This document shows, piece after piece, positions 30,853 to 39,492 of a stretch of 64,000 nt of DNA. This DNA is from Roseobacter cerasinus (GTDB taxonomy: Bacteria > Pseudomonadota > Alphaproteobacteria > Rhodobacterales > Rhodobacteraceae). The notes beneath the pieces were generated by a model. It was not told the origin of the DNA and did not search any database. It saw nothing but the letters and a program-made list of their open reading frames with translations. Within the stretch, counting starts at the first letter, position 1. Each line of letters begins with the position of its first letter. Location: NCBI RefSeq assembly GCF_009811755.1, contig NZ_BLIV01000002.1, forward strand, positions 427,001-491,000. Reading direction: 5' to 3'. Position numbers and translations under genes: made by a program.

Positions 30853-31620
30853 ATGACAGAAACATTCTTTGGCGAAGTCGATCTGGCGAGTGTCGCCTTA
30901 TGGCTATTTTACATTTTCTTCGCAGCGCTGGTGATCTGGATCCAGCGCGAGAACATGCGCGAGGGCTATCCGTTGGAGGACGATGAGGGCAACCCCTCGT
31001 CCAACTCCGGCATGTGGCCGCTGCCCGAAGACAAGACGTTCAAGCTGCCCCATGGCCGCGGCGATGTGACTGTGCCGAGCGGTCAGACACCGGAGCGCGC
31101 CGACATTCCGATGAAGCGCGTGGGCCCCGGCAACGGGTATCCGCTGGAGCCCACGGGCGACCCGATGCTCGATGGTGTTGGCCCGGCCTCCTGGGCCCCG
31201 CGCCGCGATGTGCCGGAGCTGGACGGCCACGGGCATCCGAAGATCGTGCCGATGTCCGCCGCTGAGGGCTTCAGCGTTGCCGCAGGCCGTGACCCGCGTG
31301 GTCTGCCCGTGGTGGCGGGAGACGGCGAGATCGTGGGCAAGATCGTCGACATGTGGATCGACGAGCCGGAACAGCTGGTCCGCTATCTGGAACTGGAGCT
31401 GGATGCCAAATGGGGCTCGGGCAACCGCCTCTTGCCGATGACCTTCGCGCGCATCCGCTCCGACCGGGTGAGCGTGCACGCGCTTTACGGCAAGCACTTC
31501 GGCACCGTGCCCACCATCGCCAGCCCGCGTCAGGTGACGCTGCTCGAAGAGGATAAAATCTCGGGCTACTACGGTGGCGGCAAGCTCTATGCAGGCACCC
31601 GCGCCGAACCGAAGATCTGA
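30853..31620 (+). CDS. puhA: Photosynthetic reaction centre subunit H
   Basis: A 255-aa H subunit. The short periplasmic start and single membrane helix (residues about 10-31, VALWLFYIFFAALVIWI) are followed by RENMREGYPLED and a cytoplasmic PRC-barrel domain (GEIVGKIVDMWIDEPEQLVRYLELEL region). It caps the L-M core and shapes proton entry to the QB site. GAGAGGGAAA lies upstream of the ATG. It follows lhaA after 22 bp. Confidence 0.96.
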   Translation: MTETFFGEVDLASVALWLFYIFFAALVIWIQRENMREGYPLEDDEGNPSSNSGMWPLPEDKTFKLPHGRGDVTVPSGQTPERADIPMKRVGPGNGYPLEPTGDPMLDGVGPASWAPRRDVPELDGHGHPKIVPMSAAEGFSVAAGRDPRGLPVVAGDGEIVGKIVDMWIDEPEQLVRYLELELDAKWGSGNRLLPMTFARIRSDRVSVHALYGKHFGTVPTIASPRQVTLLEEDKISGYYGGGKLYAGTRAEPKI

Positions 31621-31682
31621 CCCCCGCACGGGGCGGTCCGCTGCCCTGAGCCTTATCCGCAACCGAAATGGAGATACTCGCC

Positions 31683-32315
31683 ATGTCCCATGATGATTTT
31701 GAGATCGAGCCCGTTGAGGGGCTTCCCGAAAAGCCGCCTGAGGGTGAGCAGATCCTCTGGCAGGGCCGTCCCGACTGGTGGCGCCTGAGCATCGAGGCGC
31801 TGAGCCTGAAGTGGGTTGCCGGGTATTTTCTGCTGCTGGCCGCATGGCAGTTCATCTCGGTTGTAGACCTGATGCCGTTGGGCCGCGCCATTGGCGCTGC
31901 GGTGCCGTTCTTGTTGCTGGGGCTGGTGGTCTGCGGGCTGCTGATCGCAGTGGCCTATGTGCAGGCGCGGGCCACCATGTACACGGTGACCGATGCGCGG
32001 GTTGTGATGCGGATCGGGGCCGCGCTGACCGTCACGCTCAACCTGCCCTATACGCAGGTGGGCAATGCCATGCTCGACCTGCGCAAGGGCGGCACCGGTA
32101 CCATCGCGCTGGAGACGCTGGGCGAGACGCGTCTGAGCTATCTGGTCTGCTGGCCGCACATCCGGCCCTGGCATATGCGTCAGGCCCAGCCCGCGTTGCG
32201 TTGCATTCCCGAGGCGGAACGGGTGGCACATCTGTTGGCTGAGGCTGCGCAAGCGCGCGTGTCCGTGCCCAAGGTGACCCGTGACTTGCCCGCCCGCGCC
32301 GTGGCAGCGGAGTAG
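31683..32315 (+). CDS. puhB: Photosynthetic complex assembly protein PuhB
   Basis: A 210-aa membrane protein with a PH-like domain and about three hydrophobic helices (GYFLLLAAWQFISVV, AAVPFLLLGLVVCGLLIAVAYV). PuhB helps assemble the reaction centre. Of two in-frame ATGs I chose 31683 (MSHDDFEIEPVEGLPE): GGAGA lies 9 nt before it and the start matches the family. The 62-bp gap after puhA holds nothing else recognisable. Confidence 0.9.
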   Translation: MSHDDFEIEPVEGLPEKPPEGEQILWQGRPDWWRLSIEALSLKWVAGYFLLLAAWQFISVVDLMPLGRAIGAAVPFLLLGLVVCGLLIAVAYVQARATMYTVTDARVVMRIGAALTVTLNLPYTQVGNAMLDLRKGGTGTIALETLGETRLSYLVCWPHIRPWHMRQAQPALRCIPEAERVAHLLAEAAQARVSVPKVTRDLPARAVAAE

Positions 32316-32319
32316 GCCC

Positions 32320-32793
32320 ATGAGCACCCAGACCCACCCCCGCATTCACGCCAAACCCGAAGAGATGATCCCGCGTATAATGGTGCGGGCGATGTTCGGA
32401 TTGGTTGGTCTCGTGTTGATCCTCGTGACGCTCGCGACGCTCACCGACCGGCCCGTGCAGCACACGCCCCCCGTCGCTCCGGTGATCGCGGAACGGGCGA
32501 TCATCCTGACCGGTGATGCCTCGGGCGCTGCGCGTGTCTTTGACACCAATGGTGTGCTGATCGCTGATTTCCCGTCTGACAAGGGCGGCTTTGTCGCCGG
32601 TGTCGAACGTGTCCTGGCCCGCACCCGCGGGCTGCAGGGCGTCGACCCGATGACACCCGTTCTTTTGCAATTGCGCGAGGGCAACCGCCTCTCGCTGCAT
32701 GACCCCGCCACCGGATGGTCTGCCGAGCTTATGGGCTTTGGCGCATCCAATTCCCGCATCTTCGCCAGATTGCTGGACCAACCCAGATCTTAG
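32320..32793 (+). CDS. puhC: Photosynthetic complex assembly protein PuhC
   Basis: A 157-aa protein with one N-terminal membrane helix (about residues 22-40, MFGLVGLVLILVTLATL) and a soluble domain (GFVAGVERVLARTR, LHDPATGWSAELMGFG). It fits the alphaproteobacterial PuhC family, required for normal LH1-RC levels. I start at the ATG 32320, 5 nt after the puhB stop; an earlier in-frame start lies inside puhB. It is 14 bp from the next gene. Confidence 0.88.
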   Translation: MSTQTHPRIHAKPEEMIPRIMVRAMFGLVGLVLILVTLATLTDRPVQHTPPVAPVIAERAIILTGDASGAARVFDTNGVLIADFPSDKGGFVAGVERVLARTRGLQGVDPMTPVLLQLREGNRLSLHDPATGWSAELMGFGASNSRIFARLLDQPRS

Positions 32794-32807
32794 GAGGAAG
32801 CCTTCTC

Positions 32808-33104
32808 ATGGGACTACTGACGAAAGACTTTGAACGTGCCCCCTGCACGGTCGAGATCAGCCACAAGTTCGAAAGCCTGCACGCGCATGTGCGCTTCAAC
32901 AACGGCGCCGTGATCTACCCCGGCGACGAGGTGAAGGTGCACGGGCCCGAGATCATGGCCCCCTTCGGCGAGATCGTGACCGAGGACCGCGAGGCCACGA
33001 TCATCCGCGCCAGCAAGCTCGAACAGCTGTGGACCCGCCTGACGGGTGATTTCGAGGTCATGGAGCTCTGTGAATTTTCCTTCTCCGAGGAGGTCACGCT
33101 ATGA
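32808..33104 (+). CDS. Conserved small PGC protein of unknown function between puhC and acsF
   Basis: A 98-aa soluble, mildly acidic protein with no membrane helix, signal peptide or cysteine pair. TAGGAGGAAG lies before the ATG at 32808 (MGLLTKDFERAPCTVEI), and the stop overlaps acsF by ATGA, so it is a real, well-translated gene. Beta-rich segments such as VEISHKFESLHAHVRF and VIYPGDEVKVHGPEIMAPFGE suggest a small beta-barrel. It occupies the place where Rhodobacter has a short orf before acsF. Tight coupling suggests a role with the cyclase, but I cannot assign one. Confidence 0.8.
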   Translation: MGLLTKDFERAPCTVEISHKFESLHAHVRFNNGAVIYPGDEVKVHGPEIMAPFGEIVTEDREATIIRASKLEQLWTRLTGDFEVMELCEFSFSEEVTL

Positions 33105-34216
33105 ACGCCCCACTGAAACACACCGCCGATGCCACCACTGTGGAGGAAGGCCTCGCTATCCAGGAAGAGCAGGCGAAGTTCGACAGCAAGGCCGCCACCG
33201 AGGTCGCCATGCGTAACACGCTGCTGACCCCGCGCTTCTACACCACCGATTTCGATGAGTTGGACGCCATCGACGTCTCGGGCGTGCGCGAGGATTGGGA
33301 CCAGCTGATCGACCAGATGGTCTCCGACCCCAACAAGGGCCACTTCAAGAAGAACGAAGACTGGGACTATGTGGATTGGGACAACATGGAGCCGCAGCTG
33401 AAGAAGGAGTTCATCGACTTCCTGATCAGCTCTTGCACGGCGGAGTTCTCGGGCTGCGTGCTCTACAAAGAGATGAAACGGCGCGGCGCCAACAAGGACA
33501 TCACCCAGCTTTTCCAGCTCATGGCGCGGGACGAGGCGCGGCACGCCGGCTTCATCAACGATGCGTTGCGCGAGGCGGGCGTGGCGGTGAACCTCGGGTT
33601 CCTGACGCAGAAGAAGAAGTATACCTACTTCCGGCCCAAGTTCATCTACTACGCCACCTATCTCTCCGAGAAGATCGGCTATGCGCGCTACATCACGATC
33701 TTCCGGCATCTGGAGGCGCATCCCGAGCATCGCTTCCACCCGATCTTCAAGTGGTTCGAGGAGTGGTGCAACGACGAGTTCAGCCATGGTGAGGCTTTTG
33801 CCCTGCTGATGAAGACCGACCCCAAGCTGACCAGTGGCTTCAATGTCTATTGGATCAAGTTCTTCCTCACCGCCGTTTATGCGACGATGTATGTGCGTGA
33901 CCACCAGCGCCCGGCGTTCCACGAGGCACTTGGCGTTGATCCCGACTGGTACGCGCATGAGGTTTTCACCAAAACCTCAAAGCTTTCCGAGCAGATCTTC
34001 CCCATCACGCTGGATATTGACCATCCGCGGTGGCAGCCGACGCTGGAGAAGCTGCAGAAAGCAAATGCGGATCTGGCGGAGGCGACGGAGAAGGGCCAGT
34101 TTTTTGCCAAGATCGGTGCCCAGGCGCGGGCGGCATTGGCCTTTGTCTCGCTGATCACGATCCCGGCGAAGTCACATAAGGTGCCGGCCTCGACCCGGTT
34201 GGAGCCGGTCTATTGA
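33101..34216 (+). CDS. acsF: Mg-protoporphyrin IX monomethyl ester (oxidative) cyclase, aerobic
   Basis: A 371-aa diiron enzyme that forms ring E using O2. The diiron ligands are visible in the two ferritin-like half-motifs: CTAEFSGC ... RDEARHAGF and EEWCNDEFSHGEAF. The anaerobic alternative bchE is absent from this window, so bacteriochlorophyll synthesis here is probably tied to oxygen, as in aerobic anoxygenic phototrophs. The ATG overlaps the stop of the 98-aa gene (ATGA). A palindrome occurs in the 148-bp gap after it. Confidence 0.95.
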   Translation: MNAPLKHTADATTVEEGLAIQEEQAKFDSKAATEVAMRNTLLTPRFYTTDFDELDAIDVSGVREDWDQLIDQMVSDPNKGHFKKNEDWDYVDWDNMEPQLKKEFIDFLISSCTAEFSGCVLYKEMKRRGANKDITQLFQLMARDEARHAGFINDALREAGVAVNLGFLTQKKKYTYFRPKFIYYATYLSEKIGYARYITIFRHLEAHPEHRFHPIFKWFEEWCNDEFSHGEAFALLMKTDPKLTSGFNVYWIKFFLTAVYATMYVRDHQRPAFHEALGVDPDWYAHEVFTKTSKLSEQIFPITLDIDHPRWQPTLEKLQKANADLAEATEKGQFFAKIGAQARAALAFVSLITIPAKSHKVPASTRLEPVY

Positions 34217-34299
34217 GCCAAGCCCCGGGCATAACCTCTGGCGTATCCGCAAGGGGGCGCGGGCGCTTGGGCCATCGAGGCCCTGCGCGCCCGTGGCTG

Positions 34300-34317
34300 T
34301 CGATTGCAAGCAATCGA
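34300..34317. repeat. Perfect inverted repeat in the acsF-puhE gap
   Basis: TCGATTGC-AA-GCAATCGA, with further pairing possible between the flanking GGCT and AGCC. It sits midway in the 148 bp between acsF and puhE. No T run follows, so it is not a classical terminator. It may be an mRNA-stabilising hairpin or a protein-binding site. Confidence 0.6.
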
Positions 34318-34364
34318 AGCCCTGGCGCCCGGTCTCACCGGGTGGGCAGACAGGAGCGTCGCTG

Positions 34365-35207
34365 GTGAGTGTCTGGACCCCCGCTCTTTTTGCGCTCTTC
34401 CTCTGGTGGTTTTCCACCGGGGCGATCCTTTGGGTGGTGAAGTCTGCAGACCGGAGCGGTTTGACGGCGCGCAAGAGGGCGGTGATCTGGGGTCTGCCGT
34501 TTCTTGGGTTTGGGTGTCTGGGGTTTTGGTTGTCGCTGCAGGATAGCTCTGTGTTTGGAGCCTATCTGGGGTTTGTCGCAGCGCTTGCGATTTGGGGGTG
34601 GATCGAACTGGCCTTCCTCACAGGGATCATTACCGGGCCCAACCACCATGAGTTGCCCAAGGGCATTGCGGAGTGGGAGCGGTTCATTCGAGCCTGGGGC
34701 ACGTTGGCCTATCACGAGATGCTGCTGGTTGCGACGCTGATTGCCATGGTGCTGATCGATTGGAATCTGGGGGCTGAAAACAAATTCGCGACCTGGACTT
34801 TTGCGGTGCTCTTCTTTGCCCGGCTCTCCGCCAAGCTGAACCTGTTTTTCGGTGTGCCCAAGATCAATATCGATTTCTTACCGCAGGCGCTCGCACATCT
34901 GCCCAGCCACTTTCGTCACCGTGTGATGAACTGGTTTTTCCCGGTGTCGATCACGGCGCTGACCTTTGCCGCTGCCTGCTGGCTCGAACGGCTCTATGCG
35001 GCGGAAACGGCTGGGGCTGTGACAGGCTTCGCCTTGCTGACAGCGATCACGGTTCTGGCGCTCTTTGAGCACTGGATGATGGTGCTGCCCATTCCGGACG
35101 AACGGCTCTGGCGTTGGATGATACCGACAGACACACCGAAGCCACACCAAACCAAAAACGACGTACTACCGACAGCTAAAATCAAGGGGGGACATCATGG
35201 ACTTTGA
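34365..35207 (+). CDS. puhE: Photosynthetic complex assembly protein PuhE
   Basis: A 280-aa integral membrane protein with about seven helices, of the alphaproteobacterial PuhE family, which modulates bacteriochlorophyll production. Typical segments are [40 protein letters not shown] and [14 protein letters not shown] chose the GTG at 34365 because GGAG lies 8 nt upstream and it gives the family length; an in-frame GTG at 34293 has no site and would cover the palindrome. It overlaps hemA by 11 nt. Confidence 0.88.
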   Translation: MSVWTPALFALFLWWFSTGAILWVVKSADRSGLTARKRAVIWGLPFLGFGCLGFWLSLQDSSVFGAYLGFVAALAIWGWIELAFLTGIITGPNHHELPKGIAEWERFIRAWGTLAYHEMLLVATLIAMVLIDWNLGAENKFATWTFAVLFFARLSAKLNLFFGVPKINIDFLPQALAHLPSHFRHRVMNWFFPVSITALTFAAACWLERLYAAETAGAVTGFALLTAITVLALFEHWMMVLPIPDERLWRWMIPTDTPKPHQTKNDVLPTAKIKGGHHGL

Positions 35208-36411
35208 TGCACTGTTCCAGGCGCAGCTCGACGAGCTCAAGAACGATGGCAACTACCGCATCTTTGCGGAACTGGAGCGCAAGGCGGGGTCGTTTCCGAC
35301 CGCGAAGTGCCACGATGAGGACAGTCCCGAGGAAGTGACCGTCTGGTGTTCAAACGACTACCTGGGCATGGGGCAGCATCCGTCCGTGATCAACGCCATG
35401 AAAGAGGCGATCGACAATTGCGGCGCAGGCGCGGGCGGCACGCGTAACATCTCGGGCACGAACCACAACCACAAGCTGCTCGAAGCAGAACTGGCCGACC
35501 TGCACCGCAAGGAACAAGCGCTGCTCTTCACTTCGGGCTATGTGTCGAACTGGGCGGCACTTAGCACGCTGGGCGCGCGCATCCCCGACTGTGTGATCCT
35601 GTCGGATGAGCTGAACCATGCCTCGATGATCGAAGGCATCCGGCATTCCCGTGCGAACAAGGTGCTTTGGCGCCACAACGACCCCGAAGACCTCGACCGC
35701 AAACTGGCCGCCCTGCCCGCCAATGCACCCAAGATCGTCGCGTTTGAGAGCGTCTATTCCATGGACGGCGACATCTGCCCGATGCAGGAGATCGTTGAGG
35801 TCGCCGAGAAACATGGTGCCATGACCTACCTTGATGAGGTGCATGCGGTGGGTCTTTATGGTCCGCGCGGCGGTGGCATTTCCGAGCAGGAGGGGCTGCA
35901 GGACCGCATTACGCTGATCGAAGGCACCCTAGGCAAAGCTTATGGGGTTGTGGGCGGCTATATCACCGGGTCTGAGGCGCTTTGTGATTTCATCCGGTCC
36001 TTTGCATCTGGCTTTATCTTCACGACCGCCCTGCCGCCTGCGGTTGCGGCGGCGGCGCAAACCTCGATCCGGCACCTCAAGCAATCCGATCAGGAGCGGA
36101 TCTTGCAACGCGAACGTGTCGCCTATCTGCGCAAACGGCTCGACCAGGAAGGCATCCCGCATCTGGAGAACCCCAGCCATATTATCCCCGTGATGATCAA
36201 GGACCCGGTCAAATGCCGGATGATCGCGGACTACCTGATGCAGCAATACGGGATCTATGTGCAGCCGATCAACTATCCAACGGTCCCCAAGGGCACGGAG
36301 CGGCTGCGGTTCACGCCGTCGCCGTTGCACAGCGCGGATGATATCGAGAAGTTGGTGCTGGCGTTGAAAGAGCTTTGGAAACAATGCGCAATATCTCACG
36401 CAGTGGCCTGA
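35197..36411 (+). CDS. hemA: 5-Aminolevulinate synthase
   Basis: A 404-aa PLP enzyme condensing glycine and succinyl-CoA to ALA (Shemin pathway), the entry to haem and bacteriochlorophyll. Clear landmarks are [34 protein letters not shown] and the PLP lysine in [21 protein letters not shown] lies before the ATG. The 11-nt overlap with puhE places it in the puh transcript, so ALA supply follows photosynthesis gene expression. A second ALA synthase elsewhere in the genome is possible. Confidence 0.96.
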   Translation: MDFDALFQAQLDELKNDGNYRIFAELERKAGSFPTAKCHDEDSPEEVTVWCSNDYLGMGQHPSVINAMKEAIDNCGAGAGGTRNISGTNHNHKLLEAELADLHRKEQALLFTSGYVSNWAALSTLGARIPDCVILSDELNHASMIEGIRHSRANKVLWRHNDPEDLDRKLAALPANAPKIVAFESVYSMDGDICPMQEIVEVAEKHGAMTYLDEVHAVGLYGPRGGGISEQEGLQDRITLIEGTLGKAYGVVGGYITGSEALCDFIRSFASGFIFTTALPPAVAAAAQTSIRHLKQSDQERILQRERVAYLRKRLDQEGIPHLENPSHIIPVMIKDPVKCRMIADYLMQQYGIYVQPINYPTVPKGTERLRFTPSPLHSADDIEKLVLALKELWKQCAISHAVA

Positions 36412-36484
36412 CCACGCGACATTGTGACTGTTGACTCTGGCTGTGATCTTCTACGTTGTGCACCCAGCAACCAAGGAGATTACG

Positions 36485-36910
36485 ATGACACGTACCTTTG
36501 CAGCCATCATCGCGCTCAGCGTCGCGGCGCCCGCATTTGCAGACGGCCACTCCGCTGGCGATGCCGCAGCAGGTGAGAAGGCTTTCAGCAAGTGTAAATC
36601 CTGCCACATGATCGTGGCCGACGATGGCACGGAAATCGTCAAAGGCGGCAAAACAGGCCCCAACCTCTACGGTGTGATCGGCCGCCAGGCCGGGACGGCA
36701 GACTTCCGCTATGGCGATGATCTGGTTGCCGCTGGCGAGGCAGGTCTGGTCTGGGACGAAGCGACCCTGGCGGAGTACACTGCGGACCCGCGCGCTTTCC
36801 TGCGGACCTATCTGGACGATTCCAAAGCCAAATCCCGCATGGCTTTCAAACTGAAGAAGGGTGGCGAGGATGTGGCGGCCTATCTGGCGTCTGTCGGCCC
36901 GCAAAGCTGA
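36485..36910 (+). CDS. cycA: Cytochrome c2 / periplasmic class I cytochrome c
   Basis: A 141-aa secreted cytochrome. Residues 1-19 are a signal peptide (cleavage after AFA), the haem site is CKSCH at 37-41, and the likely axial methionine is in KAKSRMAFKLKK near residue 115. The insertion-containing fold (ADDGTEIVKGGKTGPNLYGVIGR) is typical of bacterial c2. It should carry electrons from the bc1 complex to PufC and the reaction centre. AAGGAG precedes the ATG at 36485; the earlier in-frame start is not supported. A bidirectional terminator follows. Confidence 0.93.
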   Translation: MTRTFAAIIALSVAAPAFADGHSAGDAAAGEKAFSKCKSCHMIVADDGTEIVKGGKTGPNLYGVIGRQAGTADFRYGDDLVAAGEAGLVWDEATLAEYTADPRAFLRTYLDDSKAKSRMAFKLKKGGEDVAAYLASVGPQS

Positions 36911-36926
36911 TCAACACATCTTTTGA

Positions 36927-36965
36927 GAAAGGCCACCGGTTCGTTTGGAGCGGTGGTCTTTCTTA
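36927..36965. terminator. Bidirectional terminator between cycA and bchO
   Basis: GAAAGGCCACCG (36927-36938) pairs with CGGTGGTCTTTC (36951-36962) with one G-T pair, and TTATTT follows on the plus strand. The arms begin with A and end with T runs, so it can serve both cycA (plus) and bchO (minus), whose stop it touches. Confidence 0.85.
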
Positions 36966-37835
36966 TTTGTCCTGCGTGTGCAAGAAGCGACTGATCTCGG
37001 TGGCCATCCGGTCCGGCGCCTCTTCATGAACCAGATGTCCATAGCCTTCCAGTTCGACGACCTCGGCATTTTTCAGGCGCGGCGCCGCAGCCCGTGCCAC
37101 CCGGGGCGGAACTGTCCGGTCTTCGGTGCCGATGACAAAGAGCGTTCGCGTCGCTATCTCGGGCAATGATTTCAGCAGGCCGTCCAGCGACCATTGCGAC
37201 ATCATCAACAGGGTGCCGTCCACATGATCGCGGTTTGCCACGAGGCGCTGGTAAAGGCGCAGCCCCTCTTTGTCTAACTCCGAACCGGTGCCCCGGATCA
37301 GGGATTGTACGCGTGCCGGGGTTGAAGAGGTGGCCGAAAACAGGCTGGCGGTAAAGGGAACAGCTGCAAGCATCTTGGCAATGGCTGGGAAGAGCACGCC
37401 CGCAAGCCCGTCAAATGTGTCCAGCGCGGGGTTGATCCCTATCACGTCCGGTGCTTGCCCCTGCGGGTCCGTCAGCGTTTGCGACAGGCGCAGCGCCAGG
37501 GCGCTGCCCGCCGAATGCCCAATGATCGCCGTGGGTGCCCAGCCTTCCTGTTGGCAGAGCGCGGTGATGTCCTGCACCATTGGCTCCAGCCCACAGCGGT
37601 GCCGCGCGCCAAGCTGCGTGAACCCCTGGCCGGGCAGGTCCAGCGCGACAATGCGGAACTGCGGGCACAGCGCGGTGATCAGGCCTCGAAAGGAATGTGT
37701 GCTGCCGCCTGCACCGTGCAACATCAACACCAGCGGCCCTTCGCCAACCTCCTGCACATGCCATCGGTGCGGGGCGCACAAGATCTGGCGCGAGGCGGAG
37801 ACATGTGGCCAATCGGAGGGCGGGGGCCAGCGCAC
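36963..37835 (-). CDS. bchO: BchO, alpha/beta hydrolase of the Mg-chelatase operon
   Basis: A 290-aa alpha/beta-fold hydrolase. The oxyanion-side HGAGGSTHSF, the nucleophile elbow GHSAGSAL, the acid in GTEDRTVPP and the histidine in GYGHLVHEEAP make a complete triad. BchO occurs only in phototroph clusters, always with bchI-bchD, and its role is still unclear, probably linked to Mg chelation or pigment handling. It is the last gene of crtA-bchI-bchD-bchO, 4 bp after bchD. Confidence 0.92.
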   Translation of the reverse strand: MRWPPPSDWPHVSASRQILCAPHRWHVQEVGEGPLVLMLHGAGGSTHSFRGLITALCPQFRIVALDLPGQGFTQLGARHRCGLEPMVQDITALCQQEGWAPTAIIGHSAGSALALRLSQTLTDPQGQAPDVIGINPALDTFDGLAGVLFPAIAKMLAAVPFTASLFSATSSTPARVQSLIRGTGSELDKEGLRLYQRLVANRDHVDGTLLMMSQWSLDGLLKSLPEIATRTLFVIGTEDRTVPPRVARAAAPRLKNAEVVELEGYGHLVHEEAPDRMATEISRFLHTQDK

Positions 37836-37839
37836 GGGT

Positions 37840-39492
37840 TCAGCTGTCGAGCGCGGCGCTGACCGCCGTTGTCAGCCTCTGCGCATCCGCGCGTGGCAGC
37901 GCAAGGTAGGTCCCGCCCATGCATGCCGCGAGGTCGCGCAGCCCGGTGTGAGGCCGAGTGCCAGTGTCGATCAGCAAGCTGTGCAACCCTTGCGTCTGAA
38001 TAAGCCGTGCCACTTGTTTTGCATCCTGCCCGGCGCGGCTGCGATCACCCTCACCATCCAGTGCGATGTTGGCGCGCCCGTCGGTCAGGACAATCAGCGA
38101 AGGCGTCAGCCCCTTGGCGCGGTTTTGCAGCGCCAGCAGGCTGGCCGCCTGCAGCCCGGCAGCGAGCGGCGTGCCGCCGCCTCCCGGCAATGTTGCAAGG
38201 CGTCTTTTCGTCTGAACCAAAGACCGCGTCGGCGGCAGCAGAATATCCGCGCCCGTCCCGCGAAAGGCGATCAGCGCCACGTGATCCCGGGCGGCATAGG
38301 CTTGCGCGAGCAGCAGTTCCACCGCGCCCTTCGCCTCGTTCAGCCGCGCAAGTGCGGCGGAGCCGGAGGCATCCACCGCAAAAACCAACAGCCGGTCTGA
38401 ATGGTCCTGATAGCGTTTGACGCGAATGTCTGACGGGCGGATCAACAGCCGGTCAGCCATCTGCTGTTGCTGACGGCGCAGGGGTTGCCAGGGGGCCGCC
38501 GCGCGCAGGGTCGCCACCAGATCAATCCGGGCGCGCCCGTCCAGCCGCCCGGGGCGTGGCGACAGCGGACGGCCGCGCCGGTTGCCGACCCGTTTCTGCC
38601 CTGCCCCGGTTCCCGCGCGGCTCGCCCCGGCGCCAGACTGGCCAAGGCCAGCCAAGACATCGGCGGGCAGCAGGGCCTTGACCGCGTCAACGATCATGTC
38701 GCCTTCGGGAAGGCTCAGGCCGTCGCCAGTCGCGTCCTGTTGCTCCTCCTGCGGGGGAGGCTCCGGCGTGTCCGCTGGCGGTTCGGTTTCGTCGGGGACT
38801 TTCGTGGCGCGGTGCGGGTAGACAAGGCGCGCTGCGACTTCGAGGTCCATGCGGTCGACTGCAGTGCGACCGTTCACTGCCGCGTGCACCCGGGCCGCTC
38901 GCAGGGCCAGAAGCGGCGCGCGCAAGCTGGCAATGCCGAACTGCGCCGCGATCACGGTCAGGGTTTGCGCATCCTCCAGCGTGGCGCTGACCTGGCCGGG
39001 ATCGCATGTGTCTGCTCCGGCGTTGTCGGCGGACCAACCCTCAGGCCGTCGTCCCTCGGGCGAGATGTAAAACGGAAGGCGATCTGCGAGTGCGGCTGGC
39101 ACACATTCATCCGGCTCTGCGCCTTCATCCAGTGCGATCAGGCAGTGACCAAACTCCCGGTCAAGCTGATGTGCAAGCTTCGCAGCCAGCTCGGTCTCGC
39201 AGCGTTCCGCCATTGTGAGCAGTGCCATGCAGGGCGCATCAAAGAGACCAGGGCGCTGTGCCAGCCGCCCGGTCGAGAGGGTTGCTGTCAAATCCAGCCC
39301 ACCCAAAAGCTGGTCGTCTGAAATGCCTGGGTGGATCTTGCGCAGGGGCAGCGGAGCCATACCCGCCAGGACAGCATCGCGGTCCGGCCCGGCGCGCATC
39401 CGGATCACCGCGCCACCAAGATAGTCCGGAGCCGCGCGCAATAGACTGAGACAGGTGGCCGTCAGCGCCCAGCTGTCCGCATCTCGGCTCAC
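37840..39492 (-). CDS. bchD: Magnesium chelatase subunit D
   Basis: A 550-aa AAA+-related subunit that bridges BchI and BchH. The N-terminal AAA part is degenerate, without a Walker A lysine. An acidic, proline-rich linker (about 231-260: DETEPPADTPEPPPQEE) and a basic stretch follow. The C-terminal von Willebrand A domain carries the MIDAS motif DASGS (374-378). The start is GTG at 39492, overlapping the bchI stop (GTGA). Confidence 0.94.
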   Translation of the reverse strand: MSRDADSWALTATCLSLLRAAPDYLGGAVIRMRAGPDRDAVLAGMAPLPLRKIHPGISDDQLLGGLDLTATLSTGRLAQRPGLFDAPCMALLTMAERCETELAAKLAHQLDREFGHCLIALDEGAEPDECVPAALADRLPFYISPEGRRPEGWSADNAGADTCDPGQVSATLEDAQTLTVIAAQFGIASLRAPLLALRAARVHAAVNGRTAVDRMDLEVAARLVYPHRATKVPDETEPPADTPEPPPQEEQQDATGDGLSLPEGDMIVDAVKALLPADVLAGLGQSGAGASRAGTGAGQKRVGNRRGRPLSPRPGRLDGRARIDLVATLRAAAPWQPLRRQQQQMADRLLIRPSDIRVKRYQDHSDRLLVFAVDASGSAALARLNEAKGAVELLLAQAYAARDHVALIAFRGTGADILLPPTRSLVQTKRRLATLPGGGGTPLAAGLQAASLLALQNRAKGLTPSLIVLTDGRANIALDGEGDRSRAGQDAKQVARLIQTQGLHSLLIDTGTRPHTGLRDLAACMGGTYLALPRADAQRLTTAVSAALDS

